Part shown: in pieces, positions 8,440-16,969 of the stretch
Position numbering within the stretch: the first letter of the stretch is position 1
Layout of the letters: each line of letters starts with the position of its first letter
Assembly: GCA_001917535.1 (NCBI GenBank)
Contig: MNEF01000017.1
Location: 1-42,362 of the forward strand
Direction: 5' to 3'
Length of the DNA: 42,362 bases
From: Candidatus Rokubacteria bacterium 13_1_40CM_69_27
GTDB lineage: Bacteria > Methylomirabilota > Methylomirabilia > Rokubacteriales > CSP1-6
The notes under the pieces: model-generated
Database searches by the model: none
The model's input: only the letters and a program-made list of their open reading frames with translations
What the model was told of the DNA's origin: nothing
Made by a program: the position numbers and the translations under genes

Positions 8440-8592
8440 CGACCACTGATCGCGGTGACGACCGGCACACCGGGCCGCTCGTCGATCCTCACCCGGGGCC
8501 AGAGGCACTCCCAAACCTTTGCGGCACCGGGCCTCTACGACTATATGTGCGGTCTGCATCCCTCGATGAAGGCGCAGATCGAGGTGAAGTAG
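8440..8592 (+). pseudogene. 3' remnant of a cupredoxin (plastocyanin-like) gene
   Basis: The frame ending in TAG at 8590-8592 reads AVTTGTPGR, then RHSQTFAAPGLYDYMCGLHP and SMKAQIEVK. This is the C-terminal half of a type-1 copper protein: the loop Y-x-Y-x-C-x-x-H-P-x-M carries the Cys, His and Met copper ligands, and HSQTF-x-x-PG is the usual preceding strand. The frame opens only after a TGA at 8437-8439. The N-terminal half, with the first His ligand and signal peptide, is missing or out of frame: AVTTG normally follows a His ligand, and a DDH is readable in another frame at 8440-8448. I call it a decayed gene. It lies next to the DUF4331/NicO cluster but on the opposite strand. Confidence 0.6.
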
Positions 8593-8719
8593 CCCACTCA
8601 TCCCCCGGCGCCTTTCCTCTTGCCGCAGCGGCCGCCGCGGGCTAGGCTAGCCTCCATTTTCCCGACCTTCGGCCCGGCCGTCGTGTCCGCGGCGCCGGCC
8701 GCGCCCGGGAGGTGTCGCG

Positions 8720-9145
8720 ATGAAGAAGCTGCGCGAGATCATGCGCCACGGCTTTCTCTTCGTGGTCCAGCGCCAGACCCAGGTCACGGAGGCGGTGCGG
8801 GTCATGGCCGAGAACAACGTGGGCATCGTGGCCGTGCTCGATGGCGACCGGCTGGTCGGCGTCTTCTCCGAGCGCGACGTCGTCCAGCGTGTCGTCGATC
8901 GCGGCCTCGACCCCGCCCGCACGCCCGTCGCCAGCGTCATGACGACCGACCTGGTCGTCGCCGACGCCGACGACGACTACTCGTCGGCGATGCGCAAGAT
9001 GGACCAGGCCAACATCCGCCATCTGCCGGTGGTGAGCGAGGGCCGGCTGCTCTCGATGCTCTCGATCCGCGACCTCATGCGGGTCGATCTCGAGGACAAG
9101 GGCGCGGAGATCCAATATCTACAGGAGTACCTCTACCGGATCTGA
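8720..9145 (+). CDS. Tandem CBS-domain protein
   Basis: A 141-residue cytoplasmic protein made of two CBS domains and nothing else: about 8-62 (ending SERDVVQRVV) and about 75-130 (ending LSIRDLMRVDLED). CBS pairs bind adenosyl ligands (AMP, ATP, SAM) and act as energy or ion-strength sensors for a partner. The partner is not evident, since the neighbours are a cupredoxin remnant and a convergent alcohol dehydrogenase. The ATG has a strong GGGAGGTG ribosome site at 5-6 nt. The segment GVFSERDVVQRV is the classic motif of bacterial stand-alone CBS pairs. Confidence 0.88.
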   Translation: MKKLREIMRHGFLFVVQRQTQVTEAVRVMAENNVGIVAVLDGDRLVGVFSERDVVQRVVDRGLDPARTPVASVMTTDLVVADADDDYSSAMRKMDQANIRHLPVVSEGRLLSMLSIRDLMRVDLEDKGAEIQYLQEYLYRI

Positions 9146-9151
9146 GCCGCG

Positions 9152-10171
9152 TCAGGGCAGGAGCAGGGCCTTCGCGTAGTCCCGCGGCGGCGCGGTGAGT
9201 AGCTGACGGAAGACGCGCGGGCCCTCGTCCAGCGCGAACGGGTGGACCCAGGGGGCGATCTCGATCCGCCCGTGGGCGAAGAGGCCGACGGCGGTGCCGA
9301 GGTCGCGCGCGGTGACCGCGTACGATCCGGCGATGCGCCGCTCGCCGAGCACCACCTGGTACCCCGGGATCTCGGTGGCGTCGTCGTGGAGGCCGACCCA
9401 GACGACCTCGCCGCCCGCGCACGCCATCTCGACCGCGGCCCGGCGGGTGGCCGCCGCGCCCACCGCGTCGATCACGATATCGGCGCCGCGGCCGCGCGTG
9501 AACTGTCTCAGCTCCGCGACCACATCTCCGCGCATCGGGTTGAAGACCGGCTCGGCGCCGACCGCGTGCGCCATCTCCAGCCGCGCCTCGTTGATCTCCA
9601 CGGCGATCAGGGTCAGGGCGCCGCCGGCCCGCGCCACCTGGAGCGCCATCAGGCCGATGGCGCCACACCCGATGACGACGACCGTCTCCGGAAAGCGCCG
9701 GGTGACCAGCGACCAGACGTGGACGGCGTTGGCCAGGGGCTCGACCAGCGCGCCCTCCAGCGGTCCCACCCGCTCCGGCAGCGGCAGCACCACCGAGGCC
9801 GGGACGGCGATGCGCTCGGCGAAGGCGCCGGGGCGGTTCATGCCGAAGACCTCGCGTTGCGGGCAGAGATGGGTCGCGCCGTGGCGGCACTCGGCGCAGC
9901 GCCCGCACGGGATCACGGAGCTCGACACCACGCGATCACCGACCCTGAGGTCGGTCACGCCCTCGCCGACCGCCGCCACCTCGCCGCAGAACTCGTGACC
10001 CATGATGAGCGGCGGCGTCCGCCGGGGGCTCCGGGAGGCGACCGCTTCCAGCTCGGAGCCGCAGATGCCGACGGCGGCGACCCGGAGCACGACCTCGCCG
10101 GGCCCGGGCGACGGCTCCGGGACGTCACGGATCTCCAGAACGTCCCAGGCAGGATAGACGAGGGCCTTCAT
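9152..10171 (-). CDS. Zinc-dependent alcohol/polyol dehydrogenase (MDR family)
   Basis: A 339-residue medium-chain dehydrogenase. Catalytic-zinc residues are Cys37 (GICGSE) and GHE (58-60). The structural-zinc Cys are at 89, 92, 95 and 103. The nucleotide fold is GCGAIG (168-173). The fold and length match sorbitol/threonine/alcohol dehydrogenases; the substrate is unresolved. The start MKALVYPAWD at 10171 fits the family N-terminus; the longer upstream frame runs through a repeat and a duplicate gene start, so it is not used. It is convergent with the CBS gene (6 bp apart). A decayed second copy of its first 12 codons lies at 10270-10305. Confidence 0.85.
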   Translation of the reverse strand: MKALVYPAWDVLEIRDVPEPSPGPGEVVLRVAAVGICGSELEAVASRSPRRTPPLIMGHEFCGEVAAVGEGVTDLRVGDRVVSSSVIPCGRCAECRHGATHLCPQREVFGMNRPGAFAERIAVPASVVLPLPERVGPLEGALVEPLANAVHVWSLVTRRFPETVVVIGCGAIGLMALQVARAGGALTLIAVEINEARLEMAHAVGAEPVFNPMRGDVVAELRQFTRGRGADIVIDAVGAAATRRAAVEMACAGGEVVWVGLHDDATEIPGYQVVLGERRIAGSYAVTARDLGTAVGLFAHGRIEIAPWVHPFALDEGPRVFRQLLTAPPRDYAKALLLP

Positions 10172-10200
10172 CGCCGAGCGCTCACGTGCACGACGCCCGC

Positions 10201-10267
10201 GCGGCGGCTTTGCCGCCGCAACCGGAACTGGGGGTGGCTCGGAGGGGGCCGTCGAGGCCCCCTCCGA
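10201..10267 (-). repeat. Family 2 double-hairpin repeat, copy a
   Basis: Two hairpins: GCGGCGGCTTTGCCGCCGC at 10201-10219, and at 10239-10267 a stem of 12 bp (TCGGAGGGGGCC with its complement) around GTCGA. The spacer is G-rich. The same order of elements recurs at 16843, 20961 and 40821. Confidence 0.75.
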
Positions 10268-10269
10268 CG

Positions 10270-10305
10270 AAGCGTGTCCCAGGCGGGATAGACGAGCGCC
10301 TTCAC
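10270..10305 (-). pseudogene. Orphan start of a second dehydrogenase gene
   Basis: Read on the minus strand from GTG at 10305, the sequence encodes VKALVYPAWDTL, a near copy of the first 12 residues of the dehydrogenase that starts at 10171 (MKALVYPAWDVL). Several codon differences are synonymous (GCG/GCC, CCC/CCT), so the two were once both coding sequences and are not a fresh slip. It stops abruptly at repeat copy a. I read it as the 5' stump of a lost paralogue. Confidence 0.6.
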
Positions 10306-10355
10306 GCGGGCAGGCGCTCAGGACCTGGTGTAGATGTGGGTCGCCGCATCCTCCT

Positions 10356-11612
10356 TCAGCGTGTGAGCGAGAGCGGACGGAGCCGCCCCCCCGCATCGAA
10401 CGCGAGCGACACCGGATCCCCCAGAGGCGTGAGATCGGGTCGCTGGGCCAGCTCCGGCAGGTACGCCTCCGAGATCTCGATCTCGCCGATCATGAGCGTG
10501 TTCTTGATGCGGATGACGCGCGCCCGCTCGGGCGGCGTCAGGCCGATGCAGGACAGCGCGGTCTCGATCGCCTCCCGGTCCGTGTCGTAGGTCGCCGGGA
10601 CCTTGGCGCCGTTGGGCGCGCAGGCGGTGATGCAGTTGATGAGCGTGGCCTTCATGTCGATCTTGTCGACCAGCTTCCGGGTGGTGAAATCCGCGTTGCC
10701 GATGCCGGTGGCGTTGCCGTAGCTCTCCTCGGTGAGGTCGAGGGCCACGATCCACAGGATCTTGGGGTCGGCCGGGAACGGCTCGTGCGGGTTCGACGGC
10801 CGGCCGATGACGTTGGTGTCCATGCCGGCGCCGGAGATGTTCTTGCCGATCTCCTCCACGATCAGCACGTCCATCGGCGAGAACGGCAGGCGGGCCATCC
10901 ACTCGCGGGCGTCCTTCAGGAGCCGCCGCTCGCCCTCCTCCAGGGTGGCGGCGGTGAATGCCTCCAGGCGCGCGGTCTCGTCGTACCCGTTCTCCACGAT
11001 GCCCAGGCCGAAGCCGAGGGGCACCTTGGCCAGCATCTGCCGGCCCACCGCGGTGATCACCTTCTCGTAGCCGTGGTGGATGTTGGCGCGGTGATACTGG
11101 ATGGCCCCCTTGTACTTGCCGAGCCCGATCGTCATCATCTTGAACAGGCCCGACTCGATCGAGCCCTTGAAGTCGGTGTGGGGCTTGACGCGGTTGACGA
11201 GCCCGATCCAGTCGGCCTCGGATGCCCAGCGATCGAGCCACACCGGCAGGTCGAGCGCCTCGCCCACCCGCACCACCTCCATCGTGGCCCGGAGGGGACA
11301 GCCCATCGTGGCCTCGGTGATCCCGTAATGCGCGAGCACGGAGAGCTGGCCTTCAGGCGTGCCGCCGCCGTGGCTGCCCATGGCGGGGAAGATGAAGGGG
11401 CGGGCCCCGCAATCCTTGAGCCACGTGACCGTGGCGCCGACGATGACGTCGATGTTCGCGATGCCGCGGCTGCCGGCGCCGACGGCGACGGTATCGCCGC
11501 GCTTGATGGGCACTCCGGCGGCGGCGAGGGTTTCGGCCACCGCCCGGGGGATGTCGACGACCCGGGGACGGGGGAAGGTTTGACGGACTCGGACCATGCG
11601 CGGGAAAGCCAT
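10356..11612 (-). CDS. LarA-like (DUF2088) protein, nickel-pincer racemase superfamily
   Basis: A 418-residue cytoplasmic protein. The N-terminal part resembles the LarA N-domain: a nucleotide-like fold with VAVGAGSRG (43-50) and AMGSHGGGTPEGQ (77-89), which corresponds to the conserved Gly-x-His region of lactate racemases. RVKPHTDFKG (141-150) and HHGYEK (179-184) are further conserved spots. Characterised members racemise or epimerise 2-hydroxy acids using a nickel-pincer nucleotide; this branch is uncharacterised. larB, larC and larE are not in the window. The ATG at 11612 has GGAGGC about 8 nt upstream; a longer frame runs into the bamD promoter region and is rejected. Divergent from bamD. 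Confidence 0.75.
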   Translation of the reverse strand: MAFPRMVRVRQTFPRPRVVDIPRAVAETLAAAGVPIKRGDTVAVGAGSRGIANIDVIVGATVTWLKDCGARPFIFPAMGSHGGGTPEGQLSVLAHYGITEATMGCPLRATMEVVRVGEALDLPVWLDRWASEADWIGLVNRVKPHTDFKGSIESGLFKMMTIGLGKYKGAIQYHRANIHHGYEKVITAVGRQMLAKVPLGFGLGIVENGYDETARLEAFTAATLEEGERRLLKDAREWMARLPFSPMDVLIVEEIGKNISGAGMDTNVIGRPSNPHEPFPADPKILWIVALDLTEESYGNATGIGNADFTTRKLVDKIDMKATLINCITACAPNGAKVPATYDTDREAIETALSCIGLTPPERARVIRIKNTLMIGEIEISEAYLPELAQRPDLTPLGDPVSLAFDAGGRLRPLSLTR

Positions 11613-11689
11613 GGCGTTGACGCCTCCCTGAGTGTCTTTCCTCATACCGGGCGGGGGACCCCAAGTCAAAGGATTTTTGCTGTCAATTG

Positions 11690-11698
11690 TGGTATATA
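11690..11698 (+). promoter_or_regulatory. Extended -10-like box upstream of bamD
   Basis: TGGTATATA (TG-N-TATATA) ends 11 nt before the bamD ATG, in the most AT-rich patch of the region (11665-11710). No -35 at normal spacing and no clear ribosome site. A transcript starting here would be leaderless or nearly so. Confidence 0.4.
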
Positions 11699-11709
11699 CA
11701 GGCAATTTC

Positions 11710-12471
11710 ATGCCTGACGTTCCCGCTGCGATTCGACGCTCCGCGCTCGTGGGCCTGCTCCTGATGGCGGCCGGCTGTGGCTGGCTGAGGCCCGCGCCCA
11801 CGCCGATCTTGCCAGCCGAAGAGCTCTATAAGCTCGGTGAGCAGGCGCTGGACAAACGGCAGTACAACGAGGCGCGCGAGCACTTCAAGAAGATCGTCGA
11901 GCGCCATCCGAACTCGTCCTACGCCTCCCGCGGCCGCTTCCTGATCGGCGAGGCCTTCTATCGCGAGAGCGAGTTCGACAAGGCCATCAAAGAGTTCGAG
12001 ACGTTCATGTCGTTCTACCCGCGCGACCGGATCGCCGATCTGGTCCAGTACCGGCTGGCCATGGCGTACTACGACCAGATCAAGCCCATCGAGCAGGACC
12101 AGACCCTCGCCAAGAAGGCGCTCGAGCACTTCAAGAAGCTCGTCCAGGACTACCCGGAGAGCCGCTACGCGACCGAGGCGCTGGCCAAGATCGACATCTG
12201 CCGGGGCCGCCTGGCCCAGAAGGAAGTGTGGGTGGCGAACTTCTACTTCAACCAGGGCAATCCGAGCGCGGCCCGGCAGCGGCTCGAGCAGGTGCTGAAG
12301 GAGTATCCGCGGACGCTCGTCATCCCCGAGGCCCTCTGGCTGCTGGCCGAGGTGTACCTCCGCGAGGGCAAGACGGCCGAGGCCCGGGAGCTGCTCGTCC
12401 GACTCGAGAGCGAGTTCGCCTACACCGAGTTCGGGCGGCGAGCCGTCCAGCGGCTGCGGGCCCAGAGGTAG
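11710..12471 (+). CDS. bamD: BamD-like outer-membrane assembly lipoprotein
   Basis: A 253-residue lipoprotein. The signal peptide ends in a lipobox MAAGC with Cys23 as the lipidation site. Five TPR-like repeats follow, starting at EELYKLGEQALDKRQYNEAREHF. BamD is the essential TPR lipoprotein of the BAM complex that folds outer-membrane beta-barrels, working on the periplasmic face. Length and repeat number match BamD/YfiO. The start at 11710 gives a proper signal peptide. The stop is 5 nt from the GTG of the threonine aldolase. No other BAM subunit is nearby. Confidence 0.85.
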   Translation: MPDVPAAIRRSALVGLLLMAAGCGWLRPAPTPILPAEELYKLGEQALDKRQYNEAREHFKKIVERHPNSSYASRGRFLIGEAFYRESEFDKAIKEFETFMSFYPRDRIADLVQYRLAMAYYDQIKPIEQDQTLAKKALEHFKKLVQDYPESRYATEALAKIDICRGRLAQKEVWVANFYFNQGNPSAARQRLEQVLKEYPRTLVIPEALWLLAEVYLREGKTAEARELLVRLESEFAYTEFGRRAVQRLRAQR

Positions 12472-12476
12472 GCATC

Positions 12477-13532
12477 GTGCACGACATCGTCGACCTCAGA
12501 TCCGACACGCTCACGCTCCCGACTCCCGAGATGCGCGAGGCCATGGGGCACGCCGAGGTCGGCGACGACGTCTGGGAGGAGGACCCGACCGTCAAGCGGC
12601 TGGAGGCGATGGCCGCCGAGCGCATGGGCAAAGAGGCCGGGCTCTTCGTCACCTCCGGCACCCTGGGCAATCTCGTTTCCGTATTGGCCCAGACCCGCCC
12701 GGGCCAGGAGGTCGTGCTCGACCTCGACTCCCACATCTTCAACTACGAAGTGGCCGGCACCTCGGCCATCGGCGGCGTGCAGATGCGCCCGGTGAAGACC
12801 GAGCGCGGCTTCCTCACCCCCGCCCAAGTGCGCGAGGCGCTCCGCCCGGCGAACATTCACGTTCCGCCCACCGGGCTCGTCTGCGTCGAGAACACGCATA
12901 ACCGCCAGGGGGGCACCTGCTGCACGCCAGAAGAGATCGCCGCCGTGGCCGCCGTCGCTCACGGCGCCGGGGTGCCCGTGCATCTGGACGGCGCCCGAGT
13001 GTTCAATGCCGCCGTCGCGCTCCGGCGCGATGCGCGAGAGTTCACCCGCCCCGTCGACTCGGTGACCTTCTGCCTCTCCAAGGGCCTGGGCGCGCCGGTG
13101 GGGTCCGTGGTCTGCGGCAGCGCCGAGCTCATCGGGCGGGCGCGCCGGATCCGGAAGATGCTGGGCGGCGGAATGCGGCAGGCCGGCGTGATCGCCGCCG
13201 CCGGGATCGTCGCCCTCGAGCGCATGGTCGCCCGCCTGGCCGAGGATCACGTCAACGCGCGCGCCCTGGCCGAAGGCATCGTCACGCTCCCCCGGCTCAG
13301 CGTCGACCTCGCCAGCGTGCAGACGAACATCGTCATCTTCAAGATCGAGCGGGCCGGGGGCCCGCCGCCGGAGAGCCCGGTCAACGAGCTGGTGAAGGGC
13401 TGCGCCGCCCGCAAGATCAAGATCCACCCCATCGGCCCCGCCGCGATCCGCTGCGTCACTCACAAGGACGTCGATGCCGAGGACATCAGACGCGCGCTGG
13501 ACGCCTTCGGCGAGATCACCAGCCGATGGTAG
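12477..13532 (+). CDS. Low-specificity L-threonine aldolase
   Basis: A 351-residue PLP enzyme of fold type I. It begins [19 protein letters not shown], the near-invariant start of threonine aldolases. The PLP lysine is Lys202 in [13 protein letters not shown], and [12 protein letters not shown] (169-180) holds the cofactor Asp. It cleaves L-threonine or L-allo-threonine to glycine and acetaldehyde in the cytoplasm. The GTG start at 12477 is preceded by AGAGGTAGG. It follows bamD after 5 nt, so it is probably co-transcribed. The gene is followed by a family 1 element before the ABC ATPase genes. Confidence 0.88.
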   Translation: MHDIVDLRSDTLTLPTPEMREAMGHAEVGDDVWEEDPTVKRLEAMAAERMGKEAGLFVTSGTLGNLVSVLAQTRPGQEVVLDLDSHIFNYEVAGTSAIGGVQMRPVKTERGFLTPAQVREALRPANIHVPPTGLVCVENTHNRQGGTCCTPEEIAAVAAVAHGAGVPVHLDGARVFNAAVALRRDAREFTRPVDSVTFCLSKGLGAPVGSVVCGSAELIGRARRIRKMLGGGMRQAGVIAAAGIVALERMVARLAEDHVNARALAEGIVTLPRLSVDLASVQTNIVIFKIERAGGPPPESPVNELVKGCAARKIKIHPIGPAAIRCVTHKDVDAEDIRRALDAFGEITSRW

Positions 13533-13570
13533 CCACGGCCGGGGGCGTCGAAGGTCGACATAGGTTCGGA

Positions 13571-13699
13571 GTCAGCCCGGCGGTGGGGAGCCGTCGGAGA
13601 CCCGTATCTTCTGGGCAATGTGTCAGCGATGACCATCTCGAAGGTGGCCGCGTAGAGTTGCTCGCGTGGTCGACGACGGCTCCCCGCCGCCGGGCTGAC
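13571..13699 (-). repeat. Family 1 hairpin-armed element, copy D (reverse orientation)
   Basis: Arms at 13571-13596 and 13674-13699 are complementary over 26 positions, with one G-T pair. The 77-nt loop read on the minus strand begins GTCGACCACG and ends ACGGGTC, the family boundary motifs. The loop interior differs from the other copies. It occupies most of the threonine aldolase-dppD gap. Confidence 0.8.
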
Positions 13700-13728
13700 A
13701 CGTGATCTGTACTCGATAGGGAGGCCTC

Positions 13729-14706
13729 ATGGCCGAACGTCTCCTGGAAGTGAAGGGCCTCAAGACGCACTTCTTCACCGACGAGGGGGTGGTCCGGGCC
13801 GTCGACGGCGTCGACCTCTACATCAACAAGGGCGAGACCCTGGGCGTCGTCGGCGAATCGGGCTGCGGCAAGAGCGTCACCGCGCTCAGCATCATGCGCC
13901 TGATCCCGCAGCCGCCCGGCCGGATCGTCGAGGGCCAGATCATCTACAACGGTCGCAGCCTCCTCGACCTCACCTCCGCCCAGATGCGCAAGGTCCGCGG
14001 CAAAGAGATCGCGATGATCTTCCAGGAGCCCATGACTTCGCTGAACCCCGTCTTCACCGTGGGCGAGCAGATCGCCGAGGCGATCCGGCTGCACGAGGGG
14101 CTGGGCCGCCGCGACGCGATGGACAAGACGGTCGAGATGCTGCGGGTGGTGCACATTTCGAATCCGGAGCGCCGGGTGAAGGAGTATCCGCACCAGCTCT
14201 CGGGCGGCATGCGACAGCGCGTGATGATCGCCATGGCGCTGTCGTGCAACCCCAAGCTGCTGATCGCGGACGAGCCGACGACGGCGCTCGACGTCACCAT
14301 CCAGGCCCAAATACTAGAATTGCTCAACGAGCTGAAGGCGAAGTTCAACATGGCAGTGATGCTGATCACCCACGATATGGGGGTCATCGCGGAGACGGCG
14401 CAGCGCGTGGTCGTCATGTACGCCGCCCAGGTGGTCGAGGAGGCGCCGGTGGTGGAGTTGTTCAAGGAGCCGCTCCACCCCTACACGCAGGGCCTGCTCC
14501 GCTCGATCCCGCGCATCGACCTGGCGGCGACGCAGAGGCGCAAGCTGGACACGATCCCGGGCACGGTGCCCATGCTGCGCGGGGAGATCAAGCCCAGCTG
14601 CCGCTTCGCGCCGCGCTGCGCGTTCGCCAAGCCGATGCACTTCGAGAACACGCCGCCGCTCAAGGAAGTCCGGCCCGGCCACAAGGTGGCCTGCTTCCTC
14701 TACTGA
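13729..14706 (+). CDS. dppD: Oligopeptide/dipeptide ABC transporter ATP-binding protein (DppD/OppD type)
   Basis: A 325-residue ABC ATPase. Walker A is GESGCGKS (42-49), the signature is LSGGMRQR (157-164), Walker B is LLIADEP (177-183) and the switch His lies in LITHDMG. The C-terminal extension with [11 protein letters not shown] is the peptide-uptake (Opp/Dpp) subfamily domain. It powers import with a partner ATPase and two permeases. The ATG has GGGAGG 5 nt upstream. dppF begins 8 nt after the stop. The permeases and binding protein are not in the window, so the substrate cannot be read from context. Confidence 0.9.
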   Translation: MAERLLEVKGLKTHFFTDEGVVRAVDGVDLYINKGETLGVVGESGCGKSVTALSIMRLIPQPPGRIVEGQIIYNGRSLLDLTSAQMRKVRGKEIAMIFQEPMTSLNPVFTVGEQIAEAIRLHEGLGRRDAMDKTVEMLRVVHISNPERRVKEYPHQLSGGMRQRVMIAMALSCNPKLLIADEPTTALDVTIQAQILELLNELKAKFNMAVMLITHDMGVIAETAQRVVVMYAAQVVEEAPVVELFKEPLHPYTQGLLRSIPRIDLAATQRRKLDTIPGTVPMLRGEIKPSCRFAPRCAFAKPMHFENTPPLKEVRPGHKVACFLY

Positions 14707-14714
14707 GGCCCGCG

Positions 14715-15701
14715 ATGCCACAAGCGCTGCTCCGGGTGAAGAACCTCAAGAAGTACTTCCCGATCCGCGGCGGGCTCTTCTCGCGCGAGGTGGCGCGAGT
14801 GCACGCGGTGGACGACGTGTCCTTCGAGATCCTGGCCGGAGAGACGCTCGGCCTGGTCGGCGAGTCCGGGTGCGGCAAGTCCACCACCGGCCGGACGATC
14901 CTGCGCCTCATCGAGGCCACCTCGGGCGAGGTGTGGTTTCAGGACAAGAACGTGACCACGCTGGACAAGCGCTCGCTGCGGGCCCTCCGGAAGGAGATGC
15001 AGATCATCTTCCAGGACCCCTACGCCTCGCTGAACCCGCGCATGACGGTGGGCTCGATCATCGGCGAGGCCCTCGTCATCCACAAGCTGGCCCCGAACCG
15101 GAAGCAGCGCGAGGAGCGGGTCGTGCACCTGCTGGACACGGTCGGGCTGTCCTCCGAGCACCTCCGGCGCTACCCTCACGAATTTTCCGGGGGACAGCGG
15201 CAACGGATCGGGATCGCGCGGGCGCTGGCGGTGAGCCCGAAGCTCATCGTGGCCGACGAGCCGGTGTCGGCGCTGGACGTGTCCATCCAGGCCCAGATCA
15301 TCAATCTGTTAGAGGAGCTCCAGGCGAAGTTCGGGCTCACCTACCTCTTCATCGCCCACGACCTCTCGGTCGTCGAGCACATCTCGACGCGGGTCGCCGT
15401 CATGTACCTCGGCAAGATCGTCGAGATCGCGCCGGCCAAGGAGCTCTACACCAACCCCAAGCACCCGTACACGGAGGCGCTGCTCTCGGCCGTGCCCATC
15501 CCCGACCCCACGGTCAAGCGCAAGCGCATCATCCTGGAGGGCGACGTGCCCAGCCCCGTCAACCCGCCCTCGGGGTGCCGCTTCCACACCCGCTGCCCGA
15601 TCCGGGTGCCGTCCTGTTCGGTGAACGACCAGGTTCTTCGCGAGATCTCGCCGGGCCACTGGGTGGCCTGTCAGGTCCGCACTGGTATCGCGACGGCGTA
15701 G
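14715..15701 (+). CDS. dppF: Oligopeptide/dipeptide ABC transporter ATP-binding protein (DppF/OppF type)
   Basis: A 328-residue ABC ATPase paired with the preceding gene. Walker A GESGCGKS (49-56), signature FSGGQRQR (157-164), Walker B LIVADEP (177-183) and the C-terminal [11 protein letters not shown] Cys-containing extension are all present. The start at 14715 follows the dppD stop by 8 nt; the long open frame upstream is dppD out of frame. It acts at the inner face of the cytoplasmic membrane as half of the ATPase pair. Two tandem family 1 elements follow directly. Confidence 0.9.
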   Translation: MPQALLRVKNLKKYFPIRGGLFSREVARVHAVDDVSFEILAGETLGLVGESGCGKSTTGRTILRLIEATSGEVWFQDKNVTTLDKRSLRALRKEMQIIFQDPYASLNPRMTVGSIIGEALVIHKLAPNRKQREERVVHLLDTVGLSSEHLRRYPHEFSGGQRQRIGIARALAVSPKLIVADEPVSALDVSIQAQIINLLEELQAKFGLTYLFIAHDLSVVEHISTRVAVMYLGKIVEIAPAKELYTNPKHPYTEALLSAVPIPDPTVKRKRIILEGDVPSPVNPPSGCRFHTRCPIRVPSCSVNDQVLREISPGHWVACQVRTGIATA

Positions 15702-15724
15702 CGACTCCCGCGTGACCACGGCCC

Positions 15725-15849
15725 GGGGCCGGTGGCCTCCTCGTCGACCACGAGCCTGGCGGTGACACTCGCCTTTCGTCCTTCCCATCCTGACCGCGTC
15801 GCCTGGTCCTACTCGCAGGGAACGGGTCTCCGAGGAGCCCACCGGCCCC
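15725..15849 (+). repeat. Family 1 hairpin-armed element, copy A1
   Basis: Arms 15725-15743 and 15831-15849 pair at 18 of 19 positions. The loop (15744-15830) begins TCGACCACGAGCCTGG and ends GGGAACGGGTCTC. It is the first unit of a tandem pair with a period of 141 bp. The gap 15702-16043 contains nothing else I can name. Confidence 0.85.
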
Positions 15850-15852
15850 CGC

Positions 15853-16003
15853 GTGACCCCGGTCGGGAGCCGGTGGCCTCCTCGTCAACCACGAGCCTGG
15901 TGGTGACACTCGCCCTTCGTCCTTCCCAGCCTGCCCGCATCGCGTGGTCCCACTCGCAGGGAACGGGTCTCCGAGGAGCCCACCGGCTCCCGACCGGGGT
16001 CAC
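15853..16003 (+). repeat. Family 1 hairpin-armed element, copy A2
   Basis: Arms 15853-15884 and 15972-16003 pair at 31 of 32 positions. The 87-nt loop differs from A1 at only about ten positions, whereas the outer arm differs from A1 with matching changes on both sides. Confidence 0.88.
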
Positions 16004-16043
16004 CCGCCAGCCCCTGGCGACGCCCGGGTCAGGCATCTGAGCG

Positions 16044-16841
16044 GTGCCCAAGGTCAGGGTCAACGACATCGAGATGTATTACGCGGAGGCCGGCGCCGGA
16101 GAGCCACTGGTGCTGATCATGGGCTTCGGCGGAGATCATCTCGCCTGGGGCTTCCAGATGCCGGCGTTCACCCAGGCGTACCGGGTCATCGCATTCGACA
16201 ACCGCGGCGCGGGTCAGACCGATGCGCCCGACCGTCCCTACACGACGCGGATGATGGCCGACGACACCGCCGGCCTCATGGAGGCGCTCGGCATCGACCG
16301 GGCGCACGTGGTCGGCGTCTCGATGGGCGGGATGATCGCCCAGGAGTTGGCTCTCAACCATCCGCGCCGCATGCGTTCGCTCCAGCTGGGCTGCACGCTG
16401 GCGCGGCCGGACGCATATCTGAAAGCGCTCAACGCGGCCTGGCGCCAGATCCGCACCCACCTGGGCCGCGAGGCGGCGCTCAGAGCGATCGGGCTCTGGC
16501 TGTTCGCCCCGGCGACCTACAACGAGCGTCCAGAACTCGTCGAGATGATCCTCCAGAACGCGCTCGCCAACCCCCATCCTCAGTCGTTGACGGGCTTCCT
16601 CCGCCAGGGCGAGGCCGTCGCCGCCCACGACACGCTCGATCGGCTCCACGCCATTCGTTGCCCGACGCTGGTGAGCGTGGGCGAGGAGGACATCCTGGTG
16701 CCGTCGCGCTTTTCCCGGGAACTGGCGGCGCGGATTCCCGGCGCCACCCTCCGCACGCTGCCCGGGGCGGCCCATGGCTACTTCTGGGAGCGCCCCGAGG
16801 CCTTCAACGCGTTGGGCCTGGAGTTCTTGGCCCGCCACTGA
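16044..16841 (+). CDS. Alpha/beta-fold hydrolase
   Basis: A 265-residue hydrolase. The nucleophile elbow is GVSMGG with Ser93, the acid is Asp216 (VGEEDILVP) and the base is His244 (GAAHGYFWE). The oxyanion region is MGFGGDHLAWG. It resembles the 3-oxoadipate enol-lactonase/haloperoxidase branch (FDNRGAGQTDAP), but the substrate cannot be assigned. Cytoplasmic, no signal peptide. It starts at GTG 16044, the first start after the family 1 elements. It is followed directly by repeat family 2 copy b. Confidence 0.8.
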   Translation: MPKVRVNDIEMYYAEAGAGEPLVLIMGFGGDHLAWGFQMPAFTQAYRVIAFDNRGAGQTDAPDRPYTTRMMADDTAGLMEALGIDRAHVVGVSMGGMIAQELALNHPRRMRSLQLGCTLARPDAYLKALNAAWRQIRTHLGREAALRAIGLWLFAPATYNERPELVEMILQNALANPHPQSLTGFLRQGEAVAAHDTLDRLHAIRCPTLVSVGEEDILVPSRFSRELAARIPGATLRTLPGAAHGYFWERPEAFNALGLEFLARH

Positions 16842-16842
16842 G

Positions 16843-16915
16843 TCGGAGGGGGCCTCGACGGCCCCCTCCGAGGCCTCCCCCAGGGAAGGATTGCGCGGGC
16901 GAAGCCCGCGCTCGA
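16843..16915 (+). repeat. Family 2 double-hairpin repeat, copy b
   Basis: TCGGAGGGGGCC-TCGAC-GGCCCCCTCCGA at 16843-16871, spacer GGCCTCCCCCAGGGAAGGA, then the hairpin GCGCGGGCGAAGCCCGCGC ending at 16911, in the reverse order of copy a. It begins 2 nt after the hydrolase stop and could double as a terminator-like stem, although no T tract follows. Confidence 0.8.
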
Positions 16916-16969
16916 ACGGTGGCCTACTCCGACGCGCGCCCGGGGCCGCGTGGCGGGGACGGGAGCTCG

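Noticed and set aside
8266-8601. 111-residue minus-strand frame in the DUF4331-CBS gap
   Set aside because: No ribosome site or family likeness; the plus-strand cupredoxin tail explains part of the same DNA.
9152-10396. Longer start for the dehydrogenase (414 residues)
   Set aside because: The extra N-terminus runs through a family 2 repeat and the frame-shifted duplicate gene start; the family N-terminus is at 10171.
13571-16003. Family 1 elements as integron attC sites
   Set aside because: attC sites have conserved core sites at the outer ends and variable centres; here the conserved motifs are inside the arms, and no integrase is seen.
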